Origin: Gnetum montanum
Lineage: Eukaryota > Streptophyta > Gnetopsida > Gnetales > Gnetaceae
Direction: 5' to 3'
Assembly: GCA_015680685.1 (NCBI GenBank)
Contig: MNCI01033474.1
Span: forward strand, 161,363-225,362
Length of the DNA: 64,000 nt
Position numbers and translations under genes: made by a program. The stretch's first letter is position 1; every line of letters begins with the position of its first letter. The notes beneath the pieces are model-generated. The model did not search any database. It was not told the DNA's origin and saw nothing but the letters and a program-made list of their open reading frames with translations. Shown here piece by piece: positions 20,774 through 32,560 of the stretch.

Positions 20774-21058
20774 TCAAAAAAAATGCATCAACCCAGAATG
20801 GACTAATGAGAAAACTGACAATGAGGTGGAAAATGGGAAGAAAGATGAAGAGGAGAGAATGGAATGGAATCCTAAGAACAAGATTGTGTAAAGCCCCTTG
20901 TGTATTTCATGGTTAAGATAATTGAGTAGAACTCGTCCCAAATCCAGACTCAAACTAACCACGTCCAGTGACCTCGCATCAATACACTTGACCAATCCAT
21001 CCACTTGAAGCAACAAGAATGCTTCCACAAAGAGGCACCACCATTTTGAGGAGAGCAA
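20774..21058 (-). pseudogene. Open stretch conserved in the 3' region of A, B and C
   Basis: The frame contains EAFLLLQVDGLVKCIDARSL, then YLNHEIHKGLY, then FHSILSSSSFFPFSTSL. Closely related text occurs in C (8317-8117) and, in pieces, in B (about 37550-37780). It lies downstream of integrase, where Athila elements often carry an env-like or other extra frame. No family or function can be assigned. The Met at the start is not conserved. Confidence 0.5.
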
Positions 21059-21757
21059 GCTGGAGAAGCAGGAAGTGAGAAAGGGCCTTAGTTAGAGGGA
21101 ATATTTAGGCATGGGTAACATGTCTTTTTGATGCCATAACCAGTGCTTGTAGCCCATATTGCTTTATTATGTCTAAGGGGTGTGCTTTGAATTCTCAATT
21201 TCTCTTTTTTTTTTGCGTGAGAACCACACCATGCAAAGACTTATTTTTATTCACTCATCTTCCTAATATTTGAACAATGTTAGAATGGCAAAATACCCAA
21301 GAAAAAGCATTCAAGCACCCAAGAGAATGGCCAGCACCAATGCATTGAATCCCCTTGAATTCCCATCCTTTTCATCCTTTGAGTCTTTCCTTGGTTTGAA
21401 AAATACCCAGCCACCAATTCATTAACAAGTTTACTTAGAAAAAGGGGACTATATAGTTCCAAGAAAAAGGAGACCATAGAGTTGTATGGATGAGTGGACG
21501 GCATGGACTCATTGCCTGTTTTACCAAAAAAAACCATTCCTTAATATCAGCATCATAATTCAAAGGTAAAAACCAAACATTAGCAATCAATATGGGATAA
21601 TTCAATTCACCATCATGAGCATTTATTAGATGATGAATAAAAGTAAATCAACCAAACAAAGAAATAGTAAAAACATGAACAATGGTGTAAAAAAAGAAAA
21701 GAAAAGTTGAAAGAATGTGTAAAAAAAAATTCAAAAAGAACTGAGGACCTAGAATGG

Positions 21758-23136
21758 TTAGCATAGGTGGCCATCTCCCCCACGACTAAGTTGGAAAAAG
21801 GAGATCCAAAATAGTGAGTAGGGTTGTTCATCAAGAGAGGTAGCATGTGTAATAGCTTTCCTAAGCTCCTGGAAAGGTTTGGTTTGTTGCACATTGACCA
21901 AAATTTTCTTATCTGGGCCCTTAGGTTTGTATATTGTCATGACCCCTGAAGGAAAAGTTGCATAAATAATATAAGGTCCTTCCCACAATGTTTGAAATTT
22001 AGTATGTTGTGGCACATGTATGGGATTCTAGTAGAGAACTTATCTCCTAGCTGATATTTAACTTTCCTAATTCTTAGGTCATGACGTTGTTTATTAAAGG
22101 CCTTGTGTAATTTGTTAGATGACAGGGTAGCTAATCGATTTTCATCTAGCAAGTTAAGGGTTACTAACTGTTGTTTCTATGCTAGATCAAGGTCAAGGTT
22201 GAGGTCACATGTCGTGGATAGTGTATGGAGCTTAGTTTGAATGGGAAGCATAGGTAATTTACCATATAATAACTCATAGGAAGAGTAGCCTGTAGGGAGC
22301 TTCCATGTGGAATGGTATGCCCAAAGAACATCATGTAGTTTAGTACTCCAGTATTGCCTAAACTTGCTAATGGTTATTGTCAATATCTTCGTAATCTCCC
22401 TGTTGGTGACTTCTGCTTGATCATTCACTTGGAGGTGGTATGGTGTAGTCAATTTATGCTCAACCCCTAAGCATTGCATTAAGTTCCAAAAATTTGCACC
22501 TATGAAGTGTGTACCATTATTTGAAATAAGTGCACGTGGCATACCAAACCTGTTTATGATTTGTTGTTGAACAAATCGTGTAGTTGTAGATGATGTACAA
22601 TCTTTAACAACAGTTTCTTTGGTCCATTTTGTTAAGTAATCAATGGAAATAATAATATAAGCTTTTCCATTGGACATTGGTGTAATTGGCCCCATAAAAT
22701 CAATTCCCCAAATGTCAAAGGGTTTTAACGGTTGAATCCATTATTGCAAACCCTCCATTCTAGTAGTCATTTCCCCATCACATTGACAACGCTCACAAGA
22801 TTGGACGAAATGATGGGCATCTCGAAATAATGTAGGCCAATAATATCTTGCAAGTAGGATCTTGATGGCTATTTGTCTCCTAGTGTAATGACCCCCACAA
22901 GGACCCTCATGAGCATCTTAGAGAACTCGTAGTTGATCTATATTGGAAACACACCATCGAACCAAGCCATCGGGACATACTTTGTAAAGTTGCCCATTGA
23001 TCTCCATAAAGTACTTGGCTTGGTGAAAAAACTGTTGTTTCTTCTTAAGGTTTAACTCTTGTGGTGTTTGTTGGATGAGGAGATAGGTAAGAATGATACT
23101 GTACCAGTTTTTCTCCATGGGTGATTTCTTATTCAC
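21758..23136 (-). pseudogene. Element A: integrase
   Basis: The segment 23136-22918 precedes the zinc-binding region, which lies around 22900-22770 and contains stops. The catalytic core (22695-22177) starts after WGIDFMGPITP, which holds the first Asp. The second Asp is replaced by Asn in ISNNGTHF. The Glu remains in DQAEVTNREI. The C-terminal part continues at 22152-21758 in two frames, with RLATLSSNKLHKAFNKQRHD and FQTLWEGPYIIYATFPSG. The substituted Asp and the frameshifts make it inactive. Confidence 0.85.
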
Positions 23137-23205
23137 TATAACAGCAAAGAGGAATTCATCAGGGAAATGATTAGAAATTGGATACTCATCCTCTTTGTTG
23201 TCCCA

Positions 23206-23550
23206 TCACAACCGAGATAAATGATCAGCAACTTCGTTCTCAGTGCCTTTACGATCAATCATCGTAAGATCAAACTCTTGTAAGATTATAAGCCATTGTA
23301 TGATATGAGGGCTTACCATTGGCTTATTCATGAGGGACCAGATCACACTATGATCTGTATGTATATATACTTTATATCCCAATACATAGTGTCTAAAATT
23401 TTCTAGTGCAAACACTATAGCCATTAATTCCTTCTCTGTGGTAGTGTAGTTAAGTTGTGCACCAATGATACTTCTACTTACACAGTGGATGTAGTAAGGA
23501 TACTTCTGGTTATCTAACTATGTAAGTAGGGCTCCTAAGGCATAGTTGGA
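23206..23550 (-). pseudogene. Element A: RNase H
   Basis: A frame at 23424-23206 carries MAIVFALENFRHYVLGYK, the Asp of IHTDHS, and the terminal ADHLSRL. Upstream the frame reads GAQLNYTTTEKEL, which contains the catalytic Glu. Together these form the standard Ty3/gypsy RNase H that follows RT. Stops interrupt its N-terminal part. Confidence 0.8.
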
Positions 23551-23619
23551 CATATCAGTCATAATATGGAATGGTTTGAACCAGTTGGGAGCTTATAGAA
23601 TGGGTGTTTCTACTAGCTT

Positions 23620-24555
23620 CTATTTCAAAGTTTGGAAAGCTAATTTGCATTCCTTGTTCCACTCGAAAGGTACGTCCTTTTTCATTAATTCCACCAATGG
23701 TTTGGAAACCTTTGAAAAGTTCTCAATAAATCTCCTATAGTAGCTAGTATGTCTAAGAAATGACCAAATATCTTTGACAGTTTTTGATTGAGGGGTAATT
23801 CCTTGGATAATTTTGATTTTCTCGGGGTCTACCTCTATCCCTGTGTGTGAGATTTTGTGCCCTAGTACTACAGATTCTTGGACCATCAAATAGCTTTTCT
23901 ACTAGTTGAGCCTCAAATTGGTTTCTACACATATTTTTAACACTTTCTCCAACTGGTCCAAGGTTTGATCAAAGTTTGCTCCATAAGTGAAGAAGTCATC
24001 TATAAAGACCTCCACACCATTCCCTATCTGCTATTGGAATATGCTTAGAACTAGTCGTTGAAATGTTGTAGGGGCATTGCACAAGCCAAATGACATCTAT
24101 TTGTATGTGAACATTTCCCAAGGACTAGTGAATGTAGTCTTAGCTTGGTCTTCTAGGGCTATTTGTATTTGGTTATCTCCACTATATCTATCCAGAAAAC
24201 TATAATAGTGATGCCCTGCAATGGTGTCTAAGACTTGGTCGACAAATGGAAATGGAAAGTGATCTTTGAATGTTGCCATATTTAGTAGACTAAAATCTAT
24301 GCACACCCTCCATTTGTCTCCCTTTTTAGGCACAATAACTAAGGGGCTAACTCATTCGCTATCAGTAATGGGGTATATGAACCCAGCCTTGAGAGGCTGT
24401 TTGATTTCTTCCTTAACTACTTGCTTTAGCTTAGGGTTCAATCGCCTCTGCCGTTGTCTTTGAGGCTTCATGGAGGGGTCAGTGTAAATTCTATGTTGGC
24501 ATATCCTAAGATCTATTTTAGTTAATTCAAGATATGACCCAGCAAAGGCTTCCAA
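23620..24555 (-). pseudogene. Element A: reverse transcriptase
   Basis: The N-terminal part (24555-24352) has DLRICQHRIYTD. Fingers and palm (24333-24097) have KWRVCIDFSLLN and YSFLDRYSG. The catalytic box reads VFIDDFF near 24000. The thumb and connection (23889-23620) have VLGHKISHTGIEVDPEKIKI and FIENFSKVSKPL. Stops lie between these pieces. The Asp pair of the catalytic box is intact, unlike in element B. Confidence 0.87.
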
Positions 24556-24864
24556 CCATTTATTTATTACCTTTAGTAGTTCTTTTTTCTATTGAGGAGT
24601 AAGCTTAGCGTTGATAATTACTAGTTTTCCATTTTTAATGAATATGTATTCCATACCAGTGGGCAATGATTTCAGCTTGAGGAGCTCCTACTTAAATTTC
24701 TTAGGGATTTCCAAATTTCCCCAGTTGATATTTTCAAGGTTAAGACTTGGAATTTGGCGGTGGACTTGCTCTAATGCATATATGCTATCGATGTAAGCAT
24801 AAGTCAAACCCTTAGTTGGTTCCATTCATATGAGTCAACTACTTTTTTGATTAGCTGTCAGCCA

Positions 24865-25353
24865 CTAGATGTCTTCCTGTTGTGTCGCTGCTGCATACAG
24901 GCATCTTTTTATGTTAATCACTTGTGCACATTGATTGCATGCAAGAAATGTTAAACTTTGCAAAAACCATGACCTTTGCATGCAATTACACCTAGTGTCA
25001 CTATATGTGATGCACAAAAATTTCTTCTTCTTGATCTTTTCAAATGTATTTTCCTTTGATATTTCTAGGAAAAGATCACAAATTCCTAGGTATGTGTCGA
25101 TGGTGCTTAGCCATGCTCTTCCCATTATGATTGGGAAGTCCCCCTTACCATTATTTACCTAAATCACTAGGAAGTCAATTGGGTACAACCACCCACAAAT
25201 AGTGGTAACAATGTCTTCTACTAGTTCCAATGGGATAATGATGGACTAGTCAGCCAACTCTAGATGGATGTTGCTCTTTTTCAATGGAGGCAGGTTCCAG
25301 GCCTTGTACATTTCTTGAGAAATCAAGTTGACACTGAAACCTAAATCCAAAAG
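24865..25353 (-). pseudogene. Element A: aspartic protease
   Basis: The active site reads ALLDLGFSVNLISQEMYKAW, the DLG form usual in Athila-type proteases. The flap and C-terminal part have IIMGRAWLSTIDTYLG. A Cys-containing tail (about 25040-24900) follows and joins the RT. Stops are present. The gag-side neighbour is distorted by the inverted copy at 25778-26135. Confidence 0.8.
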
Positions 25354-25365
25354 AGCCTTGCACGG

Positions 25366-26135
25366 TACATTTTTAGTGATTTGTAACTATATCAGAGGAC
25401 TCCAAGGATTAGAGAATTTCCTAGGAAGGTGGCTAAGTTTGATCCAATCAGTGACAACATGTTTTAGCATGACTGTATGCATTGAGTGTGGTTATTGGGT
25501 TGAAGGGGGCTTCAAAGTTTTGATTGATACTGAGGCATATAAGGAATCAACCACTTGTGATTGCAAGGGCTTGGTTCGACTGTTGGTTCTAAAGAAAGGT
25601 CTTTTCTTCATGTGGTTGTTGGAACCAATAGTAGGTTGAGAGTTAACAACCCTCATGGCATTACGTTGCTGTGGCTGGGTAGGGACTTCACCTTGCACTG
25701 CAGGAGTAGGTGGTAGTGGAGAAATTGGTGGAAGAGATGTAGCTAGATGAGAAGGATGATATGCTTGCAGAATATCNTTCTCCACTACCACCTACTCCTG
25801 CAGTGCAAGGTGAAGTCCCTACCCAGCCACAGCAACGTAATGCCATGAGGGTTGTTAACTCTCAACCTACTATTGGTTCCAACAACCACATGAAGAAAAG
25901 ACCTTTCTTTAGAACCAACAGTCGAACCAAGCCCTTGCAATCACAAGTGGTTGATTCCTTATATGCCTCAGTATCAATCAAAACTTTGAAGCCCCCTTCA
26001 ACCCAATAACCACACTCAATGCATACAGTCATGCTAAAACATGTTGTCACTGATTGGATCAAACTTAGCCACCTTCCTAGGAAATTCTCTAATCCTTGGA
26101 GTCCTCTGATATAGTTACAAATCACTAAAAATGTA
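25366..26135. repeat. Exact inverted copy bracketed by N bases
   Basis: 25778-26135 is the reverse complement of about 25366-25723, with no difference seen. It lies between single N bases at 25777 and 26136. By comparison with element C, about 490 bp of gag that should be here (equivalent to 10200-10690) are missing. A short contig placed in a gap in the wrong orientation explains this better than a biological inversion. Confidence 0.85.
25777..25777. other. Undetermined base, probable assembly join
   Basis: A single N stands at the centre of the inverted copy (25366-26135). With the N at 26136 it marks a probably misplaced short contig. Confidence 0.85.
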
Positions 26136-26136
26136 N

Positions 26137-27900
26137 CCCTTTTTTTTTCTCACTACCTTGCTCTTTAGACTCCTCTACTATTTTAAGAATAGTTTGAAAT
26201 CTATTGTCTAGGGAATCCCACATTTGGTCTACCTTTGCCAAAACTTTTTGATGTCATCTTTTGGATAGGCAAAGTTTTCCTATTCACCATCTCTTTGAGT
26301 GGTGACTCTTCTTCATCCTCACAAAATCTTACTCCCTCTTTCGAAGGGAAGGATCTCGGTTATACTCTTCCACACTTTCTCTCTTTCGTAGCTCACCTTC
26401 TTCCTTAGCAACTTGCTCCAATAGTCTTTGAATTTGATGAGACCTAAGCTTAAATAGTCTCCCTTGGGCATAAGTCTCAAGGGTTCTTCTCGTTTCATGC
26501 CTAAGCCCATCCATGAGATGGTGCAGTTGATCCCTTTGCAAATAACCATGGCTAGGACAACGATGTAATAGTGCATAGTATCAGCCCATGGCAGCATCCA
26601 AGGGTTCATGTACTTCTTGTTTCCAGCCTTGGATTTACTTTCACAAATTAGACATGCGGGAGTACATTTAGTACTTGTCATTAAATAGTTCTAACATAGT
26701 ACTCCACCTACAAATGGATTCCTATTCTAAAGACTGGTGCCATCTTTCTGCTTCTTTAACTAATGTCTGTGGGAATAACTTAAGTTTTTCCATTCATTCT
26801 CTATGTTCTGTAAGGCACACACATCATGGAATGCTTGTAAATGATTCTGAGGATCAGCGTTGTATCCCTCTTCAAATCGTGAGATGTTTTTCATATCTAA
26901 TCTCTTGATCCTACTATCTTTCTGATGCCTTGTTGGAATTCTAACAACCTCAGTTATGTCCAACATACTTCAAGTAGCGAGGAGGGGTTCATCGTGATCA
27001 TCTCATCCATGGTGTCTATGATGCCTACATTGTTTCCTACTCTCCCTTCTTCTATGTCATGACTCTCTAGAGTGTCCTTGTCCCCTTTCTTGGCTATTTT
27101 ATCTATGACTTTTACTTTGCCTACCTTTATCCCCATGGTATTTTTCTTTATGGCCACATCCAGATATTGAAGGAGAGGGTGAAGGAGATGATGAAGGTGA
27201 AGAAGAAGGAGAACTATCACCATGACAGTGTCTGCTACCTTCTCTTCTGTGGTCTCATCTTCGATCGCGATTGCAAACAGAATGTCCACTTTTATCATGA
27301 GTTTATGTCCCTTTTTCAGATCCTTTGTGCTTGTGGGTATTAGAACCTGGGTTATGAATAGTGGAATGAAGGTTCTGATACACAACCCCTTGGTCAAAGT
27401 CAGGGGGAGGAACATCATTGTGTGGGAAACTGCCTAAGGTAGGTTCACCACCCTCACTTTTACTTAAGACATGTGGGGCATCCTGGGATCACTTACTCTT
27501 CAAAGACTTATGATGTCTCTCCTGTTGCAAGTCCCTTTGACATTGTGCCTCTATGGGATGGTATTCTCTCAAGTCATGGTCTTGCACAACATATTCTGCA
27601 TGTAAGTGCGGCATGTCAATTTGTGTGAGAGCATAAAGAAGCATGCTCAGGACTGAATGATCAAGAGGTAACACTATTTTACCTTCTAAGTCTCGCCAAT
27701 TTAGTTGTTTGTCTTGATGGAGGATAAACGTGAATTCTGGTATATACTCATCAAGATGAATATATACCACTCAAACTTGTTGAAGGACTGGTGGATCAAT
27801 GTCATGTGTATTATGCCACCGACTGTTTCCTGTTTCAGACCTAGGCGGTGAGGTGCTTTCGTATGAAGAAGGAGACATACTTGTCTGTTCATTGTGCAAT
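26137..27900 (-). pseudogene. Element A: gag
   Basis: The N-terminal conserved part (27892-27489) has MVYIHLDEYIPEFTFILHQD. The low-complexity Ser/His/Arg/Asp region is near 27340-27000. The Retrotrans_gag domain (26966-26541) has NISRFEEGYNADPQNHLQAF and HLMDGLRHETRRTLETYAQG. The Lys/Glu-rich linker reaches the N at 26136. The zinc-knuckle part is missing from the assembly. The frame is broken repeatedly. Confidence 0.8.
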
Positions 27901-27994
27901 GTATTCTTGTTTATTATTTTCTCAACCAACCCTAAGGGTTTTTTCCAATGATGTGAATGATTTCCTAAGTTCTAATTAGCGCACAAACAACTAA

Positions 27995-28013
27995 GTCCTC
28001 GACAATGGCTCCA
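27995..28013 (-). other. Primer binding site of element A
   Basis: On the minus strand, next to the LTR end, it reads TGGAGCCATTGTCGAGGAC, a diverged tRNA-Asp-type PBS. Confidence 0.7.
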
Positions 28014-28014
28014 A

Positions 28015-28950
28015 TGATGAGCGGTGAGGTACCCCTATGCTCAACCATACGAATATGAGCATTTCATGCATGATTCGGTTGAATTCCAAGGACTAAGTGC
28101 TTATGCACCCTTGTGGAACAAGGATGGGTTGGTTGATCATTGTCTTCCCAAGCTTACCTGTATGTCACAATTGTATGGTTAAGTAAGCTTGAGGCATATG
28201 ATTTTTATAGCTTTTATATTTTTATGTCTAGCGCTAGTAGGGAAGAAGAGAGGTAACTAAGTGACTAATTTAACTTAACTATTCATTAACTAAGTTCTAA
28301 CTAATCCTAACACCAGCATCTATTCCCACTTGTTGTACACATCCTGAACCAGTGCAACACTACTAGGATTACCAAATGCTAATCATTACTAGGTTAGGAA
28401 GCATTACACACATTCTCGAAGTGGTCGTGCTTGTGTAATTTAATGATTTGCTTAATTGATCAAAATGAATTGCTATGCTAATAATAGAAATGTAAAGTGC
28501 ATAAAATAAAAGAAATGCATAAGAAAACAAATCACAAGTGCTACAAGGATGAATCAAAGAGCTCGTCTTTATTGCCATAGACAAGGTGTGCTCAGGTACA
28601 CAATGCTCGAATAAAGATTTGTCCACACTTAGACCTCCTACTACGGGCACTTGGAAAATACTCTAACTTTCAAAAAAACTACAAGATTTTCACTACTTGA
28701 CTACTAAAAGACTTCTTCCAAATTGTGTGCATGGGCACTGTATTTATAGACTTGAGAGCAACTACTCTAATAATTAGAGCAATCGCTCTAATAGTTAGAA
28801 TAATTGCTAAAGTAACCGCTAGAGTAACCACTCTAATAATTAGAATAACTGCTAGAGTAACCGCTAGAGTAACCACTCTAATAATTAGAATAATTGTTAG
28901 AGTAACCACTTTAATAATTAGAGTAATTGCTAGAGCAACCACTCTCATCA
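28015..28950 (-). repeat. 5' LTR of element A, 936 bp
   Basis: It starts TGATGAG and ends ACTCTCATCA in plus orientation. A TATA box lies at 28741-28748 (reverse strand). The U3 between the TATA box and 28950 consists of about six imperfect units built on CTCTAATAATTAGAATAACT. The two long open frames over this block are by-products of the repeat. Confidence 0.92.
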
Positions 28951-29663
28951 GTTATCATTACGATTTACATGTTATGATGCTTTAGCCTATATGTTATGAT
29001 TATGATGTCTTTACATACTTAATGATGAACTCAATTTTTGCTGCTCTGCAATATTGTATCTACGATATCATAGCAGCAATGTTATAACCCATGCTATGTC
29101 ATCATTAATACAATGTCTTGGGATGCATGTAGCCCCATAAATACTGACACTTGGATACACGATCAACAACTTTTTATTCCAAGTCTTAGGGAAGCTCTTA
29201 CAGTTTATTTTCATAATTAGTGATAGAGTGAATGCCTATTGTGTGATGTTTAGTAGATGAAAAAAATATTTATTTAAGTGAATTGTACTTGGATGCAATT
29301 CATGATGGCAATAAAGATCAATATTGTTTTCCATCATTATAGAATACATAGTTTTATTTGTTTACTTAGAACAATGTCCATGTTTTCTTAGCTTAATCAT
29401 TTACATTTCCAAAGCACTTTATTTTACTTGTTCATTAGTAAATTGGAATGAGTACAATTGGTTTCAAGCATTAAAGTGTAATTGTTTGGTAACCTAGTAG
29501 TGATTTCACTTGATTCGCTCAGTGGTGAATTCACTTGGTAATTTTAGTAATGGTTACATGAGTCCAAGGTGTGTCCAATAGCCAAGAATGAATGCTCATC
29601 ACTATAAGATAGAATATATTTACATTATTTTTACTACTTAGATTTAACATTTAACTTCATTTC
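28951..29663 (+). repeat. Element G 5' LTR, middle part between insertions A and B
   Basis: It contains CATAAATACTG near 29136 as a likely TATA box, GGCAATAAAGATC near 29309, and a GGTAACCTAGTAGTG block like those in the R/U5 of the other LTRs. It runs into ATTTC at 29659-29663, which recurs after element B at 39565-39569. The LTR continues there and ends in ACTTATCA at 39804. Confidence 0.75.
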
Positions 29664-30480
29664 TGATGAGCCGCGATATCGGTACGCAATATCAGAGCCT
29701 ACCAAGCGATATTAGGCATCCGATATTGGGGCCTATCTTGTCACCTATAAATAAGAGTGGGTGCACTTAGGTTGAGTAGTTTTTTGTTAATTATTCTTAG
29801 CCCCTTACTTGAACTCTTGCCTTTTCTCCCTCTCAGAGTTAGAATTATTTCTGCATGCCCGCAATAGGAGTCATAAAGTGAACGGGTCCTCATTCGAGCA
29901 TTGTATACCTGAGCATACCTTGTGTATGGCAATAAAGATGAACTTTATGATAAACCTTGCAACATCCAGAATAGATTAATTAATGTTAAATGTAGTTATT
30001 TAATGATTTCATAGGTTAATTAATTTTCTCTCCCTCATCCTATAACTCTCATAAGTAAGCACACTCAGTACGATTACTTCGCGCATGTGTAACACTTGGT
30101 GACCTAGTAATGATTAGCGTTTGGTAATCCTAGCAGTGTTGCACTTTTTCAAGATGTGTACGAAAAGTGAGAATGGATGCTGGTGTTAGGACTAGTTAAA
30201 GCTTGGTTGAGTAGTTAAATTAAATTAGTTACTTAGTTATATCTCTCTCCTCCCTTTGTAGCACCAAGCCATAAAACATAAAAATATATAAAAATTATAT
30301 ACCTTAAGTTTACTTAACCATACAATCGTGCTATACAAGTAAGCTTGGGAAGACAACAATTGACTAACCTGTCCTTATTCCACAAAAGCACATAAGCACT
30401 TAGTCCTTGAAATTCAACTGGATTGTGCGTGGATGCTCGTATTCGTATGGTTGAGCATAGGGATACCTCACTACTCATCA
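29664..30480 (+). repeat. 5' LTR of element B, 817 bp
   Basis: It starts TGATGAGCC and ends CTACTCATCA. A diverged palindrome lies at 29675-29693 and more GATATT-containing half sites follow up to 29730. The TATA box TATAAATA is at 29746-29753 and AATAAAGA near 29931. Confidence 0.93.
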
Positions 30481-30481
30481 T

Positions 30482-30500
30482 TGGCATCATTTCCAGGGAC
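30482..30500 (+). other. Primer binding site of element B
   Basis: TGGCATCATTTCCAGGGAC lies one base after the LTR. It is a diverged form of the tRNA-Asp-type PBS. Confidence 0.75.
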
Positions 30501-30659
30501 TTTGTTGATTGTGTGCTAATTAGAACTTAGAAAATATTTCTCATCATTGGAAGGAACCCTTTTTGTTAGTTACAAGGAAAAAATAATAATATATAATACA
30601 TTGCACACTAAATAAACAATCATGTCTTGGTCTTCGTACAAAAGTTTTTCATCGCCTAG

Positions 30660-32560
30660 GTTTGATACAGGGAACAATTGAAGGTGTAGTACACCTGATA
30701 ATCCACTAGTCCCTCAACAGTTTTGTGTGGTATACGTTCATCCCGATGAGTATATATTAAACTTTACCTTTATCCTCCACCAGGATGAAAAGCTGCATTG
30801 GCGTGATTTAGAAGGTAACATAGTGTTACCTCTTGATTGCTCTATTTCGGGCATGCTTCTTCATGATCTCACATGAATTGGTATGCAGCACTTATAGGCA
30901 GAGTACGTTGTGCATGATCATGACTTGAGAGAGTATCGATCCACAGAGGCACAACGTCAAAGGGATTTATAATAGGAAAGACATCATGAATCCATGAAGG
31001 GAAAGTTGTCTTAGAATGTCCTGTATGTCATAAGTGAAAATGAGGGTGGTGAACCTACCTCAGGTAGTCTCCCACACAATGATGTTCCTCCCATTGACTT
31101 AGGTCAAGGAGTTGTGTATTAGAATATTCACTCAACTATCCATAACCTAGATTTTGGTATCGATAGACACAAAGGGTCTGAAAAAGGAACACGAGCACAT
31201 GACAAAGATGGAAATTTTGATCGTAACTGTGATCGAGGTTGCGACCACCGAAGAGAAGGAAGTAAGCACCATTATGATGATGGTCCTCCTTCTTCTTCAC
31301 CTTCATCATATCCTTCACCCTCTCCTTCAGGATCTAGACGAAGGCACAGACAAAAAGACCATGAGGATAAGGGTAGGCATAATGGGAGTTATAGATGAAA
31401 TAATTAGGAAAGGGGATGAGGGCACTCTAGAAAATCACAGCATGGAAGAAGGGAGAGTAGGGAACAACATAGGCATCATAGACACCATAGATAGGATGAT
31501 CACGATGAACCCCTACTCGCTACTTGAAGTATGCTAGACATAACTGAGGCTGCTAGAATCCCAACAAGGTACCAAAAAGATAGTAGGATCAAGAGATTAG
31601 ACATGAACAACATCCCACAATTTGAAGGAAGATACAACGCTGATTCTCAAAATCATCTATAAGCATTCTATGATGCATGTGCCTTACAAAACATAGACAA
31701 TGAATGGCAAAAACTAAAGTTGTTCCCATGAATACTAGTCAAAGAAGCGGAGAGCTAGTACTAGTCCTTAGAATCAAAATCCATTTGTAGGTGGAGTACC
31801 ATGTTAGAATTGTTTAATGATAAGTACCAAACGTACGCCTGAGTGTCCAACTTGCGAAAGCAAATCCAAGGATGGAAAAAAGAGGGCATGAACCCTTGGA
31901 TGCTACCATGGGCCAATATTATGCACTATTACATCATTTTCCTAGCCATGGTTATTCATAGAGGGATCAACTATGCCATATTTTAGATGTGCTTATGCAT
32001 GAAACATGAAGAACCCTTGGGACGTATGCCCAAGGAAGGCTATCTAAGCTTAGGACCCATCAAGTACAAAGATTATTGGAGCAAGTTGCTAAAGAGGAAA
32101 GTGAGCTAAGGAAAAGAGAGAGTGCAAAGGAATATAACAGAGATCCTTCCCTCTAAAAGAAGGGAGTAAGATTTTGTGAGGATGAAGAAGAGTCACCACT
32201 TGAAGAGACGGTGAATAGGAAAACTTTGCCTATTCAAAAGTTGGCATCGGAAGTATCGGCAAAGGTAGACCAAATGTGGGACTCCCTAGATAATAGATTT
32301 CAAACTGTTCTCAAAATAGTAGAGGAGTCTAGAGAGCAAGGTAGTGAATGGGAAAAGAGAAAAAAGAGAGAAGTGGAATATGCACGTAACAAGNTGTGGA
32401 TGTGAGATATGCCAATACAATCATCCTAAGGGATGTTGCCCTATCATCTCACATCTACAAGAGTCTGGGGTGTATGCACTCAACCCATGATTGAACAAAA
32501 GGCAAACACCCCAAAGGTTACCTTATCCCCAAGGTAACCCAAGATAGTTCCACCAACCCT
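30660..32560 (+). pseudogene. Element B: gag
   Basis: The N-terminal part near 30727 reads VVYVHPDEYILNFTFILHQD. A low-complexity region at 31180-31420 is rich in Arg, His, Asp and Ser (PSSSPSSYPSPSPSGSRRRH). The Retrotrans_gag domain (31600-32100) has KRLDMNNIPQFEGRYNADSQ. A Lys/Glu-rich linker follows, then CEICQYNHPKGCC near 32403, a compact zinc-knuckle-like motif. A Pro/Gln/Tyr-rich tail continues to about 32900. Many stops occur. The N at 32394 replaces roughly 70 bp compared with element C. Confidence 0.82.
32394..32394. other. Undetermined base standing for a short gap
   Basis: Comparison with element C (10610-10680) shows that about 70 bp between GCACGTAACAA and TGGATGTGAG are absent here. 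The N marks a gap of unknown size. Confidence 0.7.

Larger units (their letters stand above)
19389..21757 (-). other. Element A 3' region between integrase and LTR
   Basis: About 2 kb of mostly non-coding element sequence is shared with C (7445-9000) and B (36760-38700). It holds the nested solo LTR and one open stretch conserved among the three elements (see 20774-21058). Confidence 0.7.
18476..28950 (-). mobile_element. Athila-like Ty3/gypsy element A, TSD GTTAT
   Basis: This is a complete-looking insertion on the minus strand: 5' LTR 28950-28015, PBS, gag, protease, RT, RNase H, integrase, a long 3' region and 3' LTR 19388-18476. Identical five-base repeats GTTAT flank it at 18471-18475 and 28951-28955. 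A solo LTR in opposite orientation is nested in the 3' region (19884-20506). The sequence next to the 3' LTR (about 130 bp, including the expected polypurine tract) is deleted relative to element B. All coding domains carry stops or frameshifts. Confidence 0.93.

Noticed and set aside
25492-26009. Two near-identical proteins on opposite strands
   Set aside because: They are the same element A gag segment read from the probable misassembled inverted copy.
28679-28985. Two overlapping hydrophobic frames on both strands
   Set aside because: They arise from the AT-rich repeat units in the U3 of element A's LTR.
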